Source: Brevundimonas pishanensis | GTDB lineage: Bacteria > Pseudomonadota > Alphaproteobacteria > Caulobacterales > Caulobacteraceae | Direction: 5' to 3' | DNA length: 64,000 nucleotides | NCBI RefSeq assembly: GCF_022750635.1 | Contig: NZ_JAJKBG010000001.1 | Location: 248,001 to 312,000 of the forward strand | Shown: positions 9,893-18,735 of the stretch, in pieces | Numbering within the stretch: position 1 is the stretch's first letter | Layout: each line of letters starts with the position of its first letter | The notes under the pieces: generated by a model | The model's database searches: none | The model's input: only the letters and a program-made list of their open reading frames with translations | Told to the model about the DNA's origin: nothing | Program-made: the position numbers and the translations under genes

Positions 9893-10601
9893 AGATCGGG
9901 TCGGTGTCGCCCAGTTTCTTTTCTTCGTAGCGGGTTACGAAGTGGTCCGACGGCGGCACGAACCAGTCTTCGCCTTCGGTCTCGATCCGCTCCAGACCCT
10001 CAGTGCGAAGCAGCCGCTCCAGTGTCCATTCCGCATAGTCAAACCAGTCGGTCACAAAACGCACCATGCCGCCCGGTTTCAACAGGCGGGCGATTTCCTG
10101 TGCGGTCTCGTCCTGCAGGAAGCGGCGCTTGTTGTGACGGGCCTTGTGCCATGGATCGGGGAACAGGATCATCACGCGATCCAGCGAAGCGTCCGGCAGG
10201 GCCGACATCACCGCGCGGGCGTCGTCGGCGTGCAGGCGAACATTCTTCAGCTGACCTTCCTCGACGTGACGCAGGGCCGAGGCCACGCCATTCAGGAAGG
10301 GTTCGCAGCCGATCATAAGGGCGTCGGGGTTTTGGCCAGCCTGATGGGCCAGATGCTCGCCGCCGCCAAAGCCGATTTCCAGCCAGGCCGCCTTGGCCTC
10401 CGGCATCAGGACCTTAGGATCGATCGGGCCCGCCTTGGGATCGGGCACGGCGATCTGCGGCATGAGGGTGTCAAAAAGGGCAGCCTGACGCGCCTTGATA
10501 GGACGCGACTTGATGCGCCCGAACGAGCGCAAAGGACCATTGGGAAGAGCCCAGTCAGGGCGTTCTGCGTTGTGGTCGGGATTATCGGGCGTATCGGTCA
10601 T
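9870..10601 (-). CDS. trmB: tRNA (guanine-N7-)-methyltransferase TrmB
   Basis: A 243-residue SAM-dependent enzyme that makes m7G46 in the tRNA variable loop. The SAM site appears as LEIGFGGGEHLAHQA and the family signature as MILFPDPWHKARHNKRRFLQ; the C-terminal block FVTRYEEKKLGDTDPIFIQF is also typical. The 3' end overlaps the convergent bioY gene by 23 bases, so there is no room for a terminator between them. Nothing in the sequence suggests loss of function. Confidence 0.97.
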   Translation of the reverse strand: MTDTPDNPDHNAERPDWALPNGPLRSFGRIKSRPIKARQAALFDTLMPQIAVPDPKAGPIDPKVLMPEAKAAWLEIGFGGGEHLAHQAGQNPDALMIGCEPFLNGVASALRHVEEGQLKNVRLHADDARAVMSALPDASLDRVMILFPDPWHKARHNKRRFLQDETAQEIARLLKPGGMVRFVTDWFDYAEWTLERLLRTEGLERIETEGEDWFVPPSDHFVTRYEEKKLGDTDPIFIQFRRV

Positions 10602-10656
10602 GTGCGCGCCCTAGCCGATTACAGGCGCGCACGCAAAGCGTAGAAACGGAGGAGGC

Positions 10657-11634
10657 TCAGCCCCACGGCCCGCGCGGGTTGTCCTGTGGTGTAGTGGGCA
10701 CGCTGGTTTTGGCAGGCGAAGGCGTTGTGGGCACACTGGTCGAGGCAAAGCTTTGCGAGGCCGGGCGCGCGGAGCCGCCCATCTTCACAGCCAACTCCAT
10801 CAGAGCGCGGACGCGGTTGTGCGTCGCCGGGTGGGTCGAGAACAGATTGTCGGCCCCCTTCCCGTTCAACGGGTTGATGATGAACATGTGGGCGGTCGCC
10901 GGATTGCGCTCGGCCTGCGGGTTAATATTGCCCCGTGCATAGGCTTCGATCTTTTGCAGCGCGTTGGCGAGCGCATCCGGATCATTGGCGATTTCGGCGC
11001 CCACGCGGTCGGCCTCGTATTCCCGTGCACGGCTGATAGCCATCTGGACCAGGCCCGCGGCCATCGGGGCCAGGATCATCAGGGCAATGGTGCCGATCAT
11101 GCCGCCGGGGCGTTCGCGATCATCGCCGCCGCCAAAGAACATCGCGAAATTGGCGAGCATGGCGATAGCACCGGCGATTGTCGCGGTGATCGTCATGGTC
11201 AGGGTGTCGCGATTTTTGACGTGCGCCAGTTCGTGGGCCATCACGCCACGGATTTCTGCGCGGGTCAGCATGTCCAGCAAGCCCGTCGTGGCGGCCACAG
11301 CGGCATTCTGGGGATTGCGACCGGTCGCAAAGGCATTGGGCTGGTTGTTCGGGATGATGGTGATCTTGGGCAGAGGCATGCCGGCATCAAGCGCCATCTG
11401 CTTGGTATCGGCCACATAGGCGCGCACCACGGCGTTGGGATGGCTCTCGTCCACCACCTCAGCCTTGTACATCTTCAGGACAATCTTGTCGGCGTTCCAG
11501 TAGGAGAACAGGTTCATCCCGCAGGCCACAAGGAAGGCAATGGCCATGCCGCCGGTTCCCCCGACCATAAACCCGATCCCCATGAACAGGGCGGTCATCA
11601 CAGCCAGTATTGCGAAGGTCTTGAGATGATTCAT
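10657..11634 (-). CDS. htpX: membrane zinc metalloprotease HtpX
   Basis: A 325-residue M48-family protease of the inner membrane, involved in quality control of membrane proteins. Two membrane segments lie at the N-terminus (about 5-55), the zinc motif HELAH (in [13 protein letters not shown]) follows near residue 140, then two further hydrophobic segments and the downstream glutamate in [13 protein letters not shown]. The C-terminal 40 residues are a Ser/Thr/Pro-rich tail with SVPTTP repeated, extending beyond the usual HtpX domain. It is transcribed alone, divergently from the SDHAF4-like gene. Confidence 0.96.
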   Translation of the reverse strand: MNHLKTFAILAVMTALFMGIGFMVGGTGGMAIAFLVACGMNLFSYWNADKIVLKMYKAEVVDESHPNAVVRAYVADTKQMALDAGMPLPKITIIPNNQPNAFATGRNPQNAAVAATTGLLDMLTRAEIRGVMAHELAHVKNRDTLTMTITATIAGAIAMLANFAMFFGGGDDRERPGGMIGTIALMILAPMAAGLVQMAISRAREYEADRVGAEIANDPDALANALQKIEAYARGNINPQAERNPATAHMFIINPLNGKGADNLFSTHPATHNRVRALMELAVKMGGSARPASQSFASTSVPTTPSPAKTSVPTTPQDNPRGPWG

Positions 11635-11720
11635 TGGGCTTTAGTCGTCAAAGTGGGTGGCACGAGCGGCCTTATCCCCTATTTGATCATCTAACCCTCC
11701 GCTCTCAAGACGGTGCCCCT

Positions 11721-12008
11721 GTGACCGAACATCCCACCCCTTCGTGCGGCTGCCACTCTGATGGCTGCTCGACCCACGTTCACGACGACGCGCAAGCCGA
11801 CGCGCCGCGCTATAACGAAGACGTTCCGCATGCGACGCCCGAGCGTCCGCTAAGCGAAGCGGCCCGTCGTGCCTTGATGGAAGCGGCCGAGCGCCGTGCC
11901 GTCGATCTGGCGGCAAAGAACAATCCTGCCGAGTTCGGCGGTCGCAACGGTCCGGAACCGACGCGTTTCGGTGACTGGGAGAAAAAGGGCATCGCGATCG
12001 ATTTTTGA
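11721..12008 (+). CDS. DUF1674 protein, succinate dehydrogenase assembly factor 4-like
   Basis: A 95-residue protein whose C-terminal half (AEFGGRNGPEPTRFGDWEKKGIAIDF) is the DUF1674 signature shared with the mitochondrial complex II assembly factor SDHAF4, which assists the flavinylated subunit. The function here is inferred from that family. The GTG at 11721 is the best start; the frame continues 29 codons upstream to a TTG that overlaps the htpX start and encodes nothing family-like. The N-terminus is rich in Cys and His (SCGCHSDGCSTHVHDD), a possible metal site that I have not seen described for this family. Confidence 0.82.
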   Translation: MTEHPTPSCGCHSDGCSTHVHDDAQADAPRYNEDVPHATPERPLSEAARRALMEAAERRAVDLAAKNNPAEFGGRNGPEPTRFGDWEKKGIAIDF

Positions 12009-12054
12009 CATCGCGTCACTCCCTCGCGACCTTGTGCCGCAGGGTTGTGAGATC

Positions 12055-12087
12055 AAAACGGCGGCTCCGTTCGGGGCCGCCGTTTTT
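12055..12087. terminator. bidirectional intrinsic terminator
   Basis: The stem ACGGCGGC / GCCGCCGT is flanked by AAAA on the left and TTTTT on the right, so it can work for the plus-strand DUF1674 gene and the convergent pyrF. Its stem is nearly the same as that of the terminator at 13642-13674. Confidence 0.92.
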
Positions 12088-12102
12088 GCGTTCAGGACAT
12101 GA

Positions 12103-12837
12103 TCATACCAGTGCGATTTCGCGGGTGATGGCCTGTGCTGCCTCGCGCGGATTGGCCGACGCTGTGATAGGGCGACCGACCACAAGATGCGTCGCGCCGG
12201 ATTTCAGGGCTGTCGAAGGCGTGGCCGCGCGGGCCTGATCGTCCAGCGCGGCACCGGCGGGGCGCACGCCCGGCGTGACGATCAAAAAGTCACTGCGGCC
12301 GGCCTCTTCGGCAATCTCGCGGACACGGGCGGCCTCGTGGGGGCTGGACACCACACCGTGAATGCCAGCCTCGAGTGCCTGACGCACGCGCAGTTCGACC
12401 AAATCCGCCGCCGACAAGCTATGGTCATCGGCCATCAGGTCATCGTCGGTCAGGCTGGTCAGGACCGTCACTCCCAAAATCTTGAGGTCCGATCCTGCAG
12501 CACCGCGGGCCGCGGCCGCCATCACCTGAGGGCGGGCATGGACGGTCAGAAGGTCACAGCCCGAGCCTGCCAGAACCGCCGTAGCCTTTTCGACCGTCGC
12601 GCCGATGTCGTGCAGTTTCCAATCGAGGAAGATTTGCGCGCCCGAGGCTTTCAACTCTCGGGCCAGTGCCATGCCGTCAGATGCAAACAGTTGCAGGCCG
12701 ACCTTGTAGAAGCCCACAGCATCGCCAATCCGCTCGACCAGCGCGCGGGCGTCGCCCGCCGTCGGGACGTCCAGTGCACAGATCACCCGGGGGTCAAACG
12801 GGCGGTTGGCCAGATCGTTGTTGACGGCTTCTGACAT
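12103..12837 (-). CDS. pyrF: orotidine 5'-phosphate decarboxylase
   Basis: A 244-residue enzyme for the last step of UMP synthesis. The N-terminal VICALDVPTAGDA, the catalytic region IFLDWKLHDIGATV (the D-x-K-x-x-D set) and the phosphate-gripper LVVGRPITAS near the C-terminus are all present. The ATG at 12837 was chosen because GAGG is correctly placed before it; the frame is open nine codons further. It is divergent from marC and ends at the shared bidirectional terminator. Confidence 0.97.
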   Translation of the reverse strand: MSEAVNNDLANRPFDPRVICALDVPTAGDARALVERIGDAVGFYKVGLQLFASDGMALARELKASGAQIFLDWKLHDIGATVEKATAVLAGSGCDLLTVHARPQVMAAAARGAAGSDLKILGVTVLTSLTDDDLMADDHSLSAADLVELRVRQALEAGIHGVVSSPHEAARVREIAEEAGRSDFLIVTPGVRPAGAALDDQARAATPSTALKSGATHLVVGRPITASANPREAAQAITREIALV

Positions 12838-12937
12838 TTTGAACCTCTGTGCGGGTTGCAGCATCGCGCATATACCCCGATAGGAAGACTATAGGGGCGC
12901 CGCGGGCGCATAATCTGATTTTTGGTGAGGCGACGCG

Positions 12938-13633
12938 ATGAACGCGAGCGAACTGGGTGTCAACCTCTTCGTGACGCTGTTTGCGTTGTTGGACCCGATC
13001 GGCAACCTGCCGATTTTCGCGGCCGCAACGGTTGGCGCTACGCTGCGACAGCGGGTGTCGGTTTCATTCCTGATCTGCCTGTTTGCTTTCGTCTTCCTGC
13101 TATTCTTCCTCGCGACCGGTCTGTGGCTGCTGGAGTTCTTCGGCATTTCGCTGGCGGCCTTCCGCATTGCGGGCGGTATCCTGCTGCTGTTCCTCGGTCT
13201 GGATATGGCGCGCGAAGACTTCTTGAAGATGTTCGCCGACAACGATGTGACGCACGACAAGTCCGATGTGCGCGGCTATGCGCGCCGTCGTTTCCAGCGT
13301 CTGGTCGTACCGTTCGCCATCCCGCTTATGATCGGCCCGGGTGCCATCTCGGCGGTCATCATCAATGCCGGTGAAGCCGCCAAGCTCGGCGCGATTGGTA
13401 TGTCCTATTCGGTGGCGGCGATCGGCGGTGCCTGTATCGTTTCGTTCATCTGCTTCTCGATGACCGGATGGTTGAACCGCATCCTGGGCGAAGTGGGCAT
13501 GGCCATTATCGTGCGCGTTCTGGGCCTGATCCTGTGTGCGTTGGCGATCCAGTTTATCCTGATGGGTCTGGGCGAAGCGCTGCCGGGGATGATCAGCTCG
13601 GGCGTGACCACGCCCTATCCGTCGGGCAACTGA
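12938..13633 (+). CDS. MarC family integral membrane protein
   Basis: A 231-residue protein of the MarC/UPF0056 family with six predicted membrane segments. The diagnostic N-terminal FVTLFALLDPIGNLPIF and the central FAIPLMIGPGAISAVI are present. Despite the family name there is no firm link to antibiotic resistance, and the transported substrate, if any, is unknown. It is a single-gene unit, closed by an intrinsic terminator. Confidence 0.92.
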   Translation: MNASELGVNLFVTLFALLDPIGNLPIFAAATVGATLRQRVSVSFLICLFAFVFLLFFLATGLWLLEFFGISLAAFRIAGGILLLFLGLDMAREDFLKMFADNDVTHDKSDVRGYARRRFQRLVVPFAIPLMIGPGAISAVIINAGEAAKLGAIGMSYSVAAIGGACIVSFICFSMTGWLNRILGEVGMAIIVRVLGLILCALAIQFILMGLGEALPGMISSGVTTPYPSGN

Positions 13634-13641
13634 TGAAACGG

Positions 13642-13674
13642 AAAACGGCGGCTCCCACCGGAGCCGCCGTTTTT
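13642..13674. terminator. bidirectional intrinsic terminator
   Basis: The stem ACGGCGGCTCC / GGAGCCGCCGT is flanked by AAAA and TTTTT. It serves marC on the plus strand and the SDR gene on the minus strand. Confidence 0.93.
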
Positions 13675-13677
13675 CTT

Positions 13678-14481
13678 TTAGATCCGCTCCAGCGCCTTGG
13701 CGTGTTTGGCGGCGGTATTCAGCCCCAACCGGTCGGGCATCAACTTGTTGATCGTGGCCAACAGTCGATAGCGCTTGCCCGGAATGATGCGTGGCTTGTC
13801 GGTCTCGACGGCATCCCAGCCGTCGTGCGCCACCCGTTCGGCGCTCAGCCACATCCATTTCGGATAGGCCTTAGAGACCTGATCGCGCGAGCCGTTCACA
13901 TCGTGGAACTCGGTATAGGTATAGCCGGGACAAAGCGCCGTGACGTGCACCCCCTTGCCGCGGTTCTCGATCCAGAGACCTTGGGAGAAGCGGATCAGGA
14001 AGCTTTTGATCGGCCCGTAAAGCGTGTCGCCGCCAGTAGCCTGAAGGAAACCGGCCATGGAGGCCACGTTCAGAATACGCCCCCAGCCACGCTCCTGCAT
14101 CGCCGGCATCCACGCGCGGGACAGCTCCACCGGAACGCCCAGCATCACGCGCAGCATGGCGGCCTGGGCCTCGGGAGGCGTCGTGACAAAGCCCTTGGTG
14201 TTGCTAAAGCCCGCATTGTTGATCAGGCCATCGACCGTCAGACCGCGCGCGGCCACCGCAGCGACGAGCTTTTGTGACGCATCCGGTTCGGCCAGATCAG
14301 CCGTGATGACATGAGCCTTTATACCGTGTTCAGCCTCGACCTCGGCGGCCAAGGTGTTCAGCGGACCTTCGCGGCGGGCGATCAGGATCAGGTCATAGCC
14401 CTTGGCGGCGCACACACGTGCCAGCGCCGCGCCAATCCCTGCCGATGCGCCTGTAATGGCAATCGTGCGTCGTGCCGTCAT
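13678..14481 (-). CDS. SDR family oxidoreductase
   Basis: A 267-residue classical short-chain dehydrogenase. The cofactor motif TGASAGIG is at residues 10-17, NNAG follows at about 88, and the active-site Tyr-x-x-x-Lys appears as YGPIK. The substrate cannot be read from sequence; the family covers many alcohols and ketones. The gene lies 37 bases after the Rrf2-type regulator on the same strand, so the regulator may control it. It ends at the bidirectional terminator shared with marC. Confidence 0.9.
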   Translation of the reverse strand: MTARRTIAITGASAGIGAALARVCAAKGYDLILIARREGPLNTLAAEVEAEHGIKAHVITADLAEPDASQKLVAAVAARGLTVDGLINNAGFSNTKGFVTTPPEAQAAMLRVMLGVPVELSRAWMPAMQERGWGRILNVASMAGFLQATGGDTLYGPIKSFLIRFSQGLWIENRGKGVHVTALCPGYTYTEFHDVNGSRDQVSKAYPKWMWLSAERVAHDGWDAVETDKPRIIPGKRYRLLATINKLMPDRLGLNTAAKHAKALERI

Positions 14482-14518
14482 CCGTCCCTCCCCGTAAGAG
14501 GATGCTATGTCAGTGATA

Positions 14519-14989
14519 TTATGCCGCCTGCGGACAGGAGGCGTGCGGGGTCAAGCCGCGCAGACATTCCGGATCTTCGGCCAGAAGGTCGGCAATGGTG
14601 ATTTTAGACAGGGCGTTCGCAGCGGCTGTATCTGCTGCCGTCAATGCCTTGGCCACCTGACGCGGAATGTGCTGACCGACGGGGCAACCCTTGGCCCCTT
14701 CCGGCGTCGAACCCAGATGGGCGCATCCGTTCACGGCTCGAAGCACCTCGTCGAGGTGGATTGTCTCGGGACGGCGCAGCAGCCACGAACCACCGCTCGC
14801 CCCCGGACGGGTCGCAATCAGGCCCGCCTTGGCCAGCAAGGCCGTCACGCGGCGGATCACCACCGGATTGGTCGGCACCGAGGCGGCCAGAACGGCGCTG
14901 GCCGCAGCATCCTTGGCGTCATATGCACCCTTGTGGGCCAGATAGGCCAAGGCGTGGGCGGCGACCGGGAATTTTTGGCTGTCAGACAT
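14519..14989 (-). CDS. Rrf2 family transcriptional regulator
   Basis: A 156-residue winged-helix regulator. The N-terminal part carries the Rrf2 helix-turn-helix (AASVPTNPVVIRRVTALLAKAGLI) and wing (GASGGSWLLRRPETIHLDEVLRAV). Two cysteines lie in NGCAHLG and AKGCPVG, with two more in the C-terminal tail; such cysteines often bind an Fe-S cluster or sense oxidants in this family, but the spacing is not the canonical IscR one. It is the first gene of a likely two-gene unit with the SDR oxidoreductase. Confidence 0.9.
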   Translation of the reverse strand: MSDSQKFPVAAHALAYLAHKGAYDAKDAAASAVLAASVPTNPVVIRRVTALLAKAGLIATRPGASGGSWLLRRPETIHLDEVLRAVNGCAHLGSTPEGAKGCPVGQHIPRQVAKALTAADTAAANALSKITIADLLAEDPECLRGLTPHASCPQAA

Positions 14990-15030
14990 GTGGCATAGCT
15001 CTCCGGCCCTTAAGGTAAGGCGTCCACAAG

Positions 15031-15043
15031 GGTTTCACAAACC
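15031..15043. promoter_or_regulatory. small palindrome upstream of the Rrf2 gene
   Basis: GGTTT-CAC-AAACC lies 42 bases upstream of the Rrf2 start in the only gap that can hold its promoter. It is a plausible autoregulatory site, on position and symmetry only. Confidence 0.3.
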
Positions 15044-15084
15044 TATCTGCATCAGAATCTGTTTCTTTTATCGGATGCAGCGCG

Positions 15085-16158
15085 TTAAGCCCCTGCCTTT
15101 ACAGCATATTCCCATGCGGCGTCAGACAAAGGTTTAACCTGTGCGGCCATGGCCTTGGCATGGTCACTGGCGGCTGTGCCATCGCGGACCCGTCCGGCGA
15201 TCCCCTGACAGATGGCGGCGAGCCGGAAGAGATTATACGCCAATAGCCAATCCAGATTGGTCGGCTTGCCCAAACCAGTCGCCTGACCATAGCGCTCGGC
15301 CAGTTCGTCGATGGACGGGATGCCCAGTGCTTCGAGGTCCGCACCCAACAACCCGTTCCGCAACTCCTGCGGAATGGCATAGGCGATCAGCAAATAGGAA
15401 AAATCGGCCATTGGATCGCCAAGGGTCGAAAGTTCCCAATCCAACACAGCCTGCACCTTCGCCGCGCTCGGGTGAAGGATCATATTGTCGAGGCGCCAGT
15501 CGCCATGGACGATGCGGCTCGGCCCCTCGGCAGGAAGTGTCGCCGGAAGAAAGTCGATCAGACGATCCATGGCCGGTACCGGCTCGCCTTCCGAAGCGCG
15601 ATATTGCTTGGTCCAGCGGCTCACCTGACGTGCGAAGTAGTTGCCCGGCTTGCCATAGTCCGCCAAGCCGATGGCGACGGGATTAAGCCGGTGAAGCGCA
15701 GCCAGCGTATCGACCTGTGCAAACCAGATTTCGCGGCGCTGCTCCGGCGTCAGGCCCGGCAGTTTCAGGTCCCAATAGATCCGGCCTTCGACCTTTTCCA
15801 TCACATAGAAAATGGAGCCGATGACGCTGTCGTCCTCGCACAGGCCATAGGGCCGCGCGACGGGGAAACCCTGTTTGTGAAGGGCGCTGATGACGGCGAA
15901 CTCACGATCCACCGCATGGGCGCTGGCTAGGAGGGTGCCCGGTGGTTTGCGGCGCAGGACATAGGATCGCGAGGGCGTGACCAGCTCATAGGTCGGGTTC
16001 GACTGCCCGCCTTTGAACTGCCGGACCTCCAGCGGCCCTGCAAATCCTTCGACATTTTGGGCGAGCCAAGCCAGAAGCGCTGTCTCGTTCAGGCGATAGC
16101 GGGGATCAACCTCGCGTGTGCCGGAAAATGCCGTCTGGGCGTCCAGTGCCTCGCTCAT
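15085..16158 (-). CDS. phosphotransferase family protein (APH/ACAD10-like)
   Basis: A 357-residue protein kinase-like phosphotransferase. The Brenner-type motif HGDWRLDNMIL and the metal-binding VLDWELSTLGDPMADF are intact, and the N-terminal nucleotide region is QFKGGQSNPTYELVT. This subgroup resembles the kinase part of acyl-CoA dehydrogenase family member 10 and often occurs with fatty-acid catabolism genes; it is not likely to be an antibiotic-resistance gene. It follows glpK by 24 bases with a strong GGGAGGG ribosome-binding site, so glpK and this gene probably share an mRNA. Confidence 0.88.
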   Translation of the reverse strand: MSEALDAQTAFSGTREVDPRYRLNETALLAWLAQNVEGFAGPLEVRQFKGGQSNPTYELVTPSRSYVLRRKPPGTLLASAHAVDREFAVISALHKQGFPVARPYGLCEDDSVIGSIFYVMEKVEGRIYWDLKLPGLTPEQRREIWFAQVDTLAALHRLNPVAIGLADYGKPGNYFARQVSRWTKQYRASEGEPVPAMDRLIDFLPATLPAEGPSRIVHGDWRLDNMILHPSAAKVQAVLDWELSTLGDPMADFSYLLIAYAIPQELRNGLLGADLEALGIPSIDELAERYGQATGLGKPTNLDWLLAYNLFRLAAICQGIAGRVRDGTAASDHAKAMAAQVKPLSDAAWEYAVKAGA

Positions 16159-16182
16159 CTCGTCCCTCCCCTCGCTGATATG

Positions 16183-17685
16183 TCAGTCGTCGGCTGCCGC
16201 TACGATGGCGGCCTTTACCGCCCGACGCCAGCCCTTGATCAATCGGGCGCGTTCACCCGCGGGCATGGAGGGCTGCCATAGGGCCGGTGCCGTTTGTGGC
16301 GGGGCCCACAGCGTCTGTGTCAGGCCGCAGCCCAACGCTGCCAGTCGCGCCGCGCCCAGCGCCGTCATTTCCTGAAACGCCGGCCGCTCGACCTCGATGT
16401 AGCAGATGTCGGCGATGAACTGCATCACAAAGGCATTGGCCGTCACGCCGCCATCGACCTTGAGCCGCTTCATCGGCGGCGCACCGTCTTTCTGGAGGGC
16501 CTCCAGCAAATCGTAGGTCTGATAGGCAAGGCTCTCCAGTGCCGCACGCACCAGATGGGCCGGTCCGCTGTCGCGGCTAAGGCCAATGACCGTCCCGCGG
16601 GCATCCGGCTCCCACCACGGCGCCCCTAGACCCGTAAAGCCGGGAACCAGATAGACCCCGCCGTTATCATCCAGCGTCTGGGCGACCGCCTCTGAATGAC
16701 GGGAATCCGAAATCGCCTTCAGCCCGTCGCGCAGCCACTGAACGGCAGATCCTGCCGAAAAGATGGAGCCCTCCAGCGCATAGTGGACCTTGCCGTCTGC
16801 GGCCCAGCCCATCGTGCCCAACAGACGGGCTTCGGAGCGAACAATCTCTGGCCCCGTATTGGCGACGAGGAACGCTCCAGTGCCATAGGTGATCTTGGCG
16901 TCACCCGCCTCCAGCGCGCCGTGACCCACAAGAGCCGACTGCTGATCCCCCGCTACGCCATGGATTGGTAGCGCCCGACCCAGTAGCGAGGGTTCGCAGT
17001 CACCGAAGTGGCTATCGCTGGGTTTGATCTCCGGCAGGGCTTCCACCGGAACATTGAACAGGTTGCACAACGACGGCGACCACTGCATCGTCTCCAGCGC
17101 CATCAGATTGGTGCGAGCGGCATTAGTCACATCGGTGACGTGGGCGGTACCGTTGGTCAGCTTCCACATCAGCCAACTGTCGATGGTGCCAAGCTTGATC
17201 TCGCCAGACTTGGCGCGCGCGCGACCGTTCTCGACCTGATCCAGCAGCCACGAGAATTTCGACGCCGAGAAATAAGGATCGAGGATCAGGCCGGTCTGTT
17301 CGCGCACTTCATCTTCATGGCCCGCCTCGACCAGTCGATCCATTTCGGCAGCAGTGCGGCGGTCTTGCCAGACGATGGCGCGGTGAAGCGGCTTTCCGGT
17401 CTCGGCGTCCCAGATGACCGAGGTTTCGCGCTGGTTGGTGATGCCGACGGCGGCAAACCGCTCGACGCTGCCGGACTTCTTGATCACCTCGCGGCAGGTT
17501 TGCAGTACCGCCCGCCATATCTCTTCGGCATCATGCTCGACCCATCCCGACTGCGGAAAATGCTGAGCAAGTTCGATCTGGCTGACCGCCAGAACCGAGA
17601 ACACACCCTCGGGCGAAACCTCGAAGGCGATGGCACGGGTCGAGGTCGTGCCCTGATCGATCGACAGGACGAGATCATGTTTCAT
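16183..17685 (-). CDS. glpK: glycerol kinase
   Basis: A 500-residue FGGY-family kinase that phosphorylates glycerol to sn-glycerol 3-phosphate. Landmarks are LSIDQGTTSTRAI at the N-terminus, SGWVEHDAEEIW, GITNQRETSVIWD, YFSASKFSWLLD and the C-terminal KVDGGVTANAFVMQF. I placed the start at the ATG at 17685; the frame is open another 241 codons upstream, but that part overlaps the divergent dehydratase gene and encodes no glycerol-kinase sequence. A perfect 8-bp inverted repeat lies just upstream. gpsA, the enzyme that makes the same product from DHAP, is elsewhere in this window. Confidence 0.97.
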   Translation of the reverse strand: MKHDLVLSIDQGTTSTRAIAFEVSPEGVFSVLAVSQIELAQHFPQSGWVEHDAEEIWRAVLQTCREVIKKSGSVERFAAVGITNQRETSVIWDAETGKPLHRAIVWQDRRTAAEMDRLVEAGHEDEVREQTGLILDPYFSASKFSWLLDQVENGRARAKSGEIKLGTIDSWLMWKLTNGTAHVTDVTNAARTNLMALETMQWSPSLCNLFNVPVEALPEIKPSDSHFGDCEPSLLGRALPIHGVAGDQQSALVGHGALEAGDAKITYGTGAFLVANTGPEIVRSEARLLGTMGWAADGKVHYALEGSIFSAGSAVQWLRDGLKAISDSRHSEAVAQTLDDNGGVYLVPGFTGLGAPWWEPDARGTVIGLSRDSGPAHLVRAALESLAYQTYDLLEALQKDGAPPMKRLKVDGGVTANAFVMQFIADICYIEVERPAFQEMTALGAARLAALGCGLTQTLWAPPQTAPALWQPSMPAGERARLIKGWRRAVKAAIVAAADD

Positions 17686-17687
17686 GA

Positions 17688-17716
17688 GGGTAACTATGCA
17701 GATGTCACAGTTACCC
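17688..17716. promoter_or_regulatory. inverted repeat in the glpK/dehydratase divergent gap
   Basis: The perfect 8-bp arms GGGTAACT (17688-17695) and AGTTACCC (17709-17716) with a 13-base spacer occupy most of the 45-base gap between two divergent genes. This suits a shared operator, or a hairpin in the glpK leader right before its ATG. Confidence 0.5.
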
Positions 17717-17730
17717 GTTAAGGGAAAACT

Positions 17731-18705
17731 ATGCGCACCCCGACCTATTCCGGCGTTGTTGACGCCGCCCGCCAGATCGCCCCTGCCATCGTTCGTACGC
17801 CGCTGCTCGAACTCCCCGCTCTGAACGAGGCCGTCGGCGGGCGGGTTCTGATGAAGGCCGAGACGCTCCAGGTCGCGGGCGCGTTCAAGTTTCGCGGGGC
17901 TTATAACCGCATCAGCCGCCTGACCGACGAAGAGCGGACGCGCGGCGTCGTCGCCTTTTCCTCCGGCAACCATGCGCAAGGCGTCGCCGCCGCCGCCCAC
18001 GCCATGGGTACCAGCGCCATCATCGTCATGCCCGCCGACAGCCCCAAGGTGAAGGTCGAGGGCGTTCGCAGCTTTGGCGGCGAGGTGCGCTTCTATGACC
18101 GCTGGACCGAGAGCCGCGAGGAAATCGGGGCCGCCATCGCCAAAGAGCGCGGTAGCATCCTCGTGCCGCCCTTTGATGATCCGTACATCATCGAAGGTCA
18201 GGGCACCTGTGCGCTGGAACTGCTGGATGATGCCGATGGCCCGATTGATCAGCTTCTGTGCGGTGCTTCGGGCGGTGGCCTGATGGCCGGTATCAATCTG
18301 GTCATGGCTGAGCGTAGTCCCGACACCGCCGTCTATGTAGTCGAGCCTGAGGACTTTGACGACACCCGCCGCTCTCTGGAAGCGGGCACCCGCACGGCCC
18401 ACCCCCAAGGCAAGCCGTCGATCTGTGACGCGCTGATGGCCCCAATGCCGGGGGAGCTGACCTTCCCCGTCAACCAGCGGCTGGCCGGTGCCCTCACCGT
18501 CTCGGATGCCGAGGTGGCCGAGGCCATGCGCTTTGCTTTCCGCTGGTTGAAACTGGTGATCGAACCCGGCGGCGCGGTCTCTCTAGCCGCCCTGCTCAGC
18601 GGGAAGATCGACACCAAGGGCAAGACCACCGCCATCATCCTTTCGGGTGGCAATGTCGATCCCGAACAGTTCGGTGACATCATCAACGGACGCTTCAACG
18701 GCTAA
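17731..18705 (+). CDS. threonine/serine dehydratase (PLP-dependent)
   Basis: A 324-residue fold-type II PLP enzyme. The Schiff-base lysine lies in GAFKFRGAYNRIS, followed by SSGNHAQGVAAAA and the phosphate-binding CGASGGGLMAG; IILSGGNVD is at the C-terminus. It matches the short catabolic threonine dehydratase / serine racemase group: there is no ACT regulatory domain, so it is not biosynthetic IlvA. The likely reaction is L-threonine or L-serine deamination to the 2-keto acid. It is divergent from glpK, with a shared inverted repeat between them. Confidence 0.9.
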   Translation: MRTPTYSGVVDAARQIAPAIVRTPLLELPALNEAVGGRVLMKAETLQVAGAFKFRGAYNRISRLTDEERTRGVVAFSSGNHAQGVAAAAHAMGTSAIIVMPADSPKVKVEGVRSFGGEVRFYDRWTESREEIGAAIAKERGSILVPPFDDPYIIEGQGTCALELLDDADGPIDQLLCGASGGGLMAGINLVMAERSPDTAVYVVEPEDFDDTRRSLEAGTRTAHPQGKPSICDALMAPMPGELTFPVNQRLAGALTVSDAEVAEAMRFAFRWLKLVIEPGGAVSLAALLSGKIDTKGKTTAIILSGGNVDPEQFGDIINGRFNG

Positions 18706-18735
18706 GGCTCGCTTGCATTCGGGTAAATGACGCGC

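Noticed and set aside
17686..18408. N-terminal extension of 241 codons on glpK
   Set aside because: It overlaps the divergent dehydratase gene and has no similarity to glycerol kinase; the family start lies at 17685.
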